Shown: positions 22,968 to 23,057 of the stretch, one piece after another | Layout: the number at the start of each line of letters is the position of its first letter | Numbering within the stretch: the first letter of the stretch is position 1 | DNA from: Bacteroidales bacterium UBA3543 | GTDB taxonomy: Bacteria > Bacteroidota > Bacteroidia > Bacteroidales > UBA932 | Direction: 5' to 3' | Assembly: GCA_002376715.1 (NCBI GenBank) | Contig: DFOK01000072.1 | Coordinates: 1-23,057, forward strand | Length of the DNA stretch: 23,057 bases | The notes under the pieces: generated by a model | Database searches by the model: none | Told to the model about the DNA's origin: nothing | What the model saw: the letters and a program-made list of their open reading frames with translations, nothing else | Translations under genes and position numbers: made by a program

Positions 22968-23042
22968 GGTCCCGTAGCTCAGTCGGTTAGTAGCACCTGA
23001 CTCATAATCAGGGGGTCACTGGTTCAAGCCCAGTCGGGACCA
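22968..23042 (+). tRNA. tRNA with anticodon CAT (probably elongator Met; Ile2 not excluded)
   Basis: A full cloverleaf can be drawn: acceptor GGTCCCG with CGGGACC, anticodon stem CCTGA with TCAGG, loop CTCATAA with anticodon CAT (23003-23005), and T stem ACTGG with CCAGT. The discriminator is A23042 and no CCA is encoded. The first base pair is G-C, so it is not an initiator tRNA of the usual bacterial type. A CAT anticodon also occurs in the lysidine-modified Ile2 tRNA; the two cannot be separated with certainty by eye. The D arm has one extra base (T22991), leaving a bulge or a C-T mismatch in the D stem. Confidence 0.9.
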
Positions 23043-23057
23043 CAATAGAAAACGCTT

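Noticed and set aside
22968..23042. Initiator tRNA-fMet
   Set aside because: The acceptor stem begins with a paired G-C, whereas bacterial initiators have an unpaired first base.

Overview
The window looks like chromosomal core sequence from a member of the Bacteroidota, most likely order Bacteroidales. Several things point that way. Promoters carry the lineage's -7 box (TAnnTTTG), in two cases with a TTTG -33 box 19 bp upstream. Start codons lack clear Shine-Dalgarno sequences. The order sigma-54 activator, lptE, small TPR-like protein, secG is one I know from Bacteroides. There is also an STN-type TonB-dependent receptor next to a DUF4249 lipoprotein, and a citrulline hydrolase (CtlX) next to ornithine aminotransferase. 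I see no insertion sequence, phage, plasmid or CRISPR signature.

Layout. (1) 106-2820, plus strand: an envelope operon of an orphan sigma-54 activator, LptE lipoprotein, a TPR-like cytosolic protein and SecG, closed by a strong intrinsic terminator at 2842-2869. (2) 2978-4916, plus: two paralogous PspC-domain membrane proteins with a PadR repressor between them. Their promoter is flanked by a perfect 10-bp inverted repeat that looks like an operator. (3) 4917-5070: convergent intergenic space with three hairpins, one of them an 11-bp GC-rich stem that probably terminates both sides. (4) 8524-5071, minus: RsgA (ribosome assembly GTPase), an overlapping MATE transporter, and a GT4-like glycosyltransferase with its own promoter. 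(5) 8587-10789, plus, divergent from rsgA: short-chain polyprenyl diphosphate synthase overlapping a U32 peptidase-family protein.

(6) 11050-19383, plus: one tightly packed gene string. Ornithine aminotransferase and citrulline hydrolase come first; together they can turn citrulline into ornithine and then glutamate semialdehyde. The string continues through short overlaps or gaps into a secreted protein of unknown function, an STN-containing TonB-dependent receptor, a DUF4249 lipoprotein, and a secreted protein with an MG2-like N-terminus and a TonB-plug-like C-terminus but no barrel. This coupling of cytosolic citrulline catabolism to an outer-membrane uptake module is the most intriguing arrangement in the window, although its substrate is not visible from sequence.

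(7) 19407-22848, plus: the str cluster rpsL-rpsG-fusA-rpsJ from a textbook promoter. In Bacteroides as I know it, this cluster sits between rpoC and rplC; here neither neighbour is present. (8) 22859-23042: a separately promoted tRNA with anticodon CAT, with an unusual extra base in the D arm and a leader that repeats its own acceptor strand.

Most genes are ordinary housekeeping or envelope functions. I do not see a clear-cut novel defence or mobile system. The candidates for something undescribed are the PspC-PadR-PspC regulatory unit and the citrulline/TonB-receptor operon.
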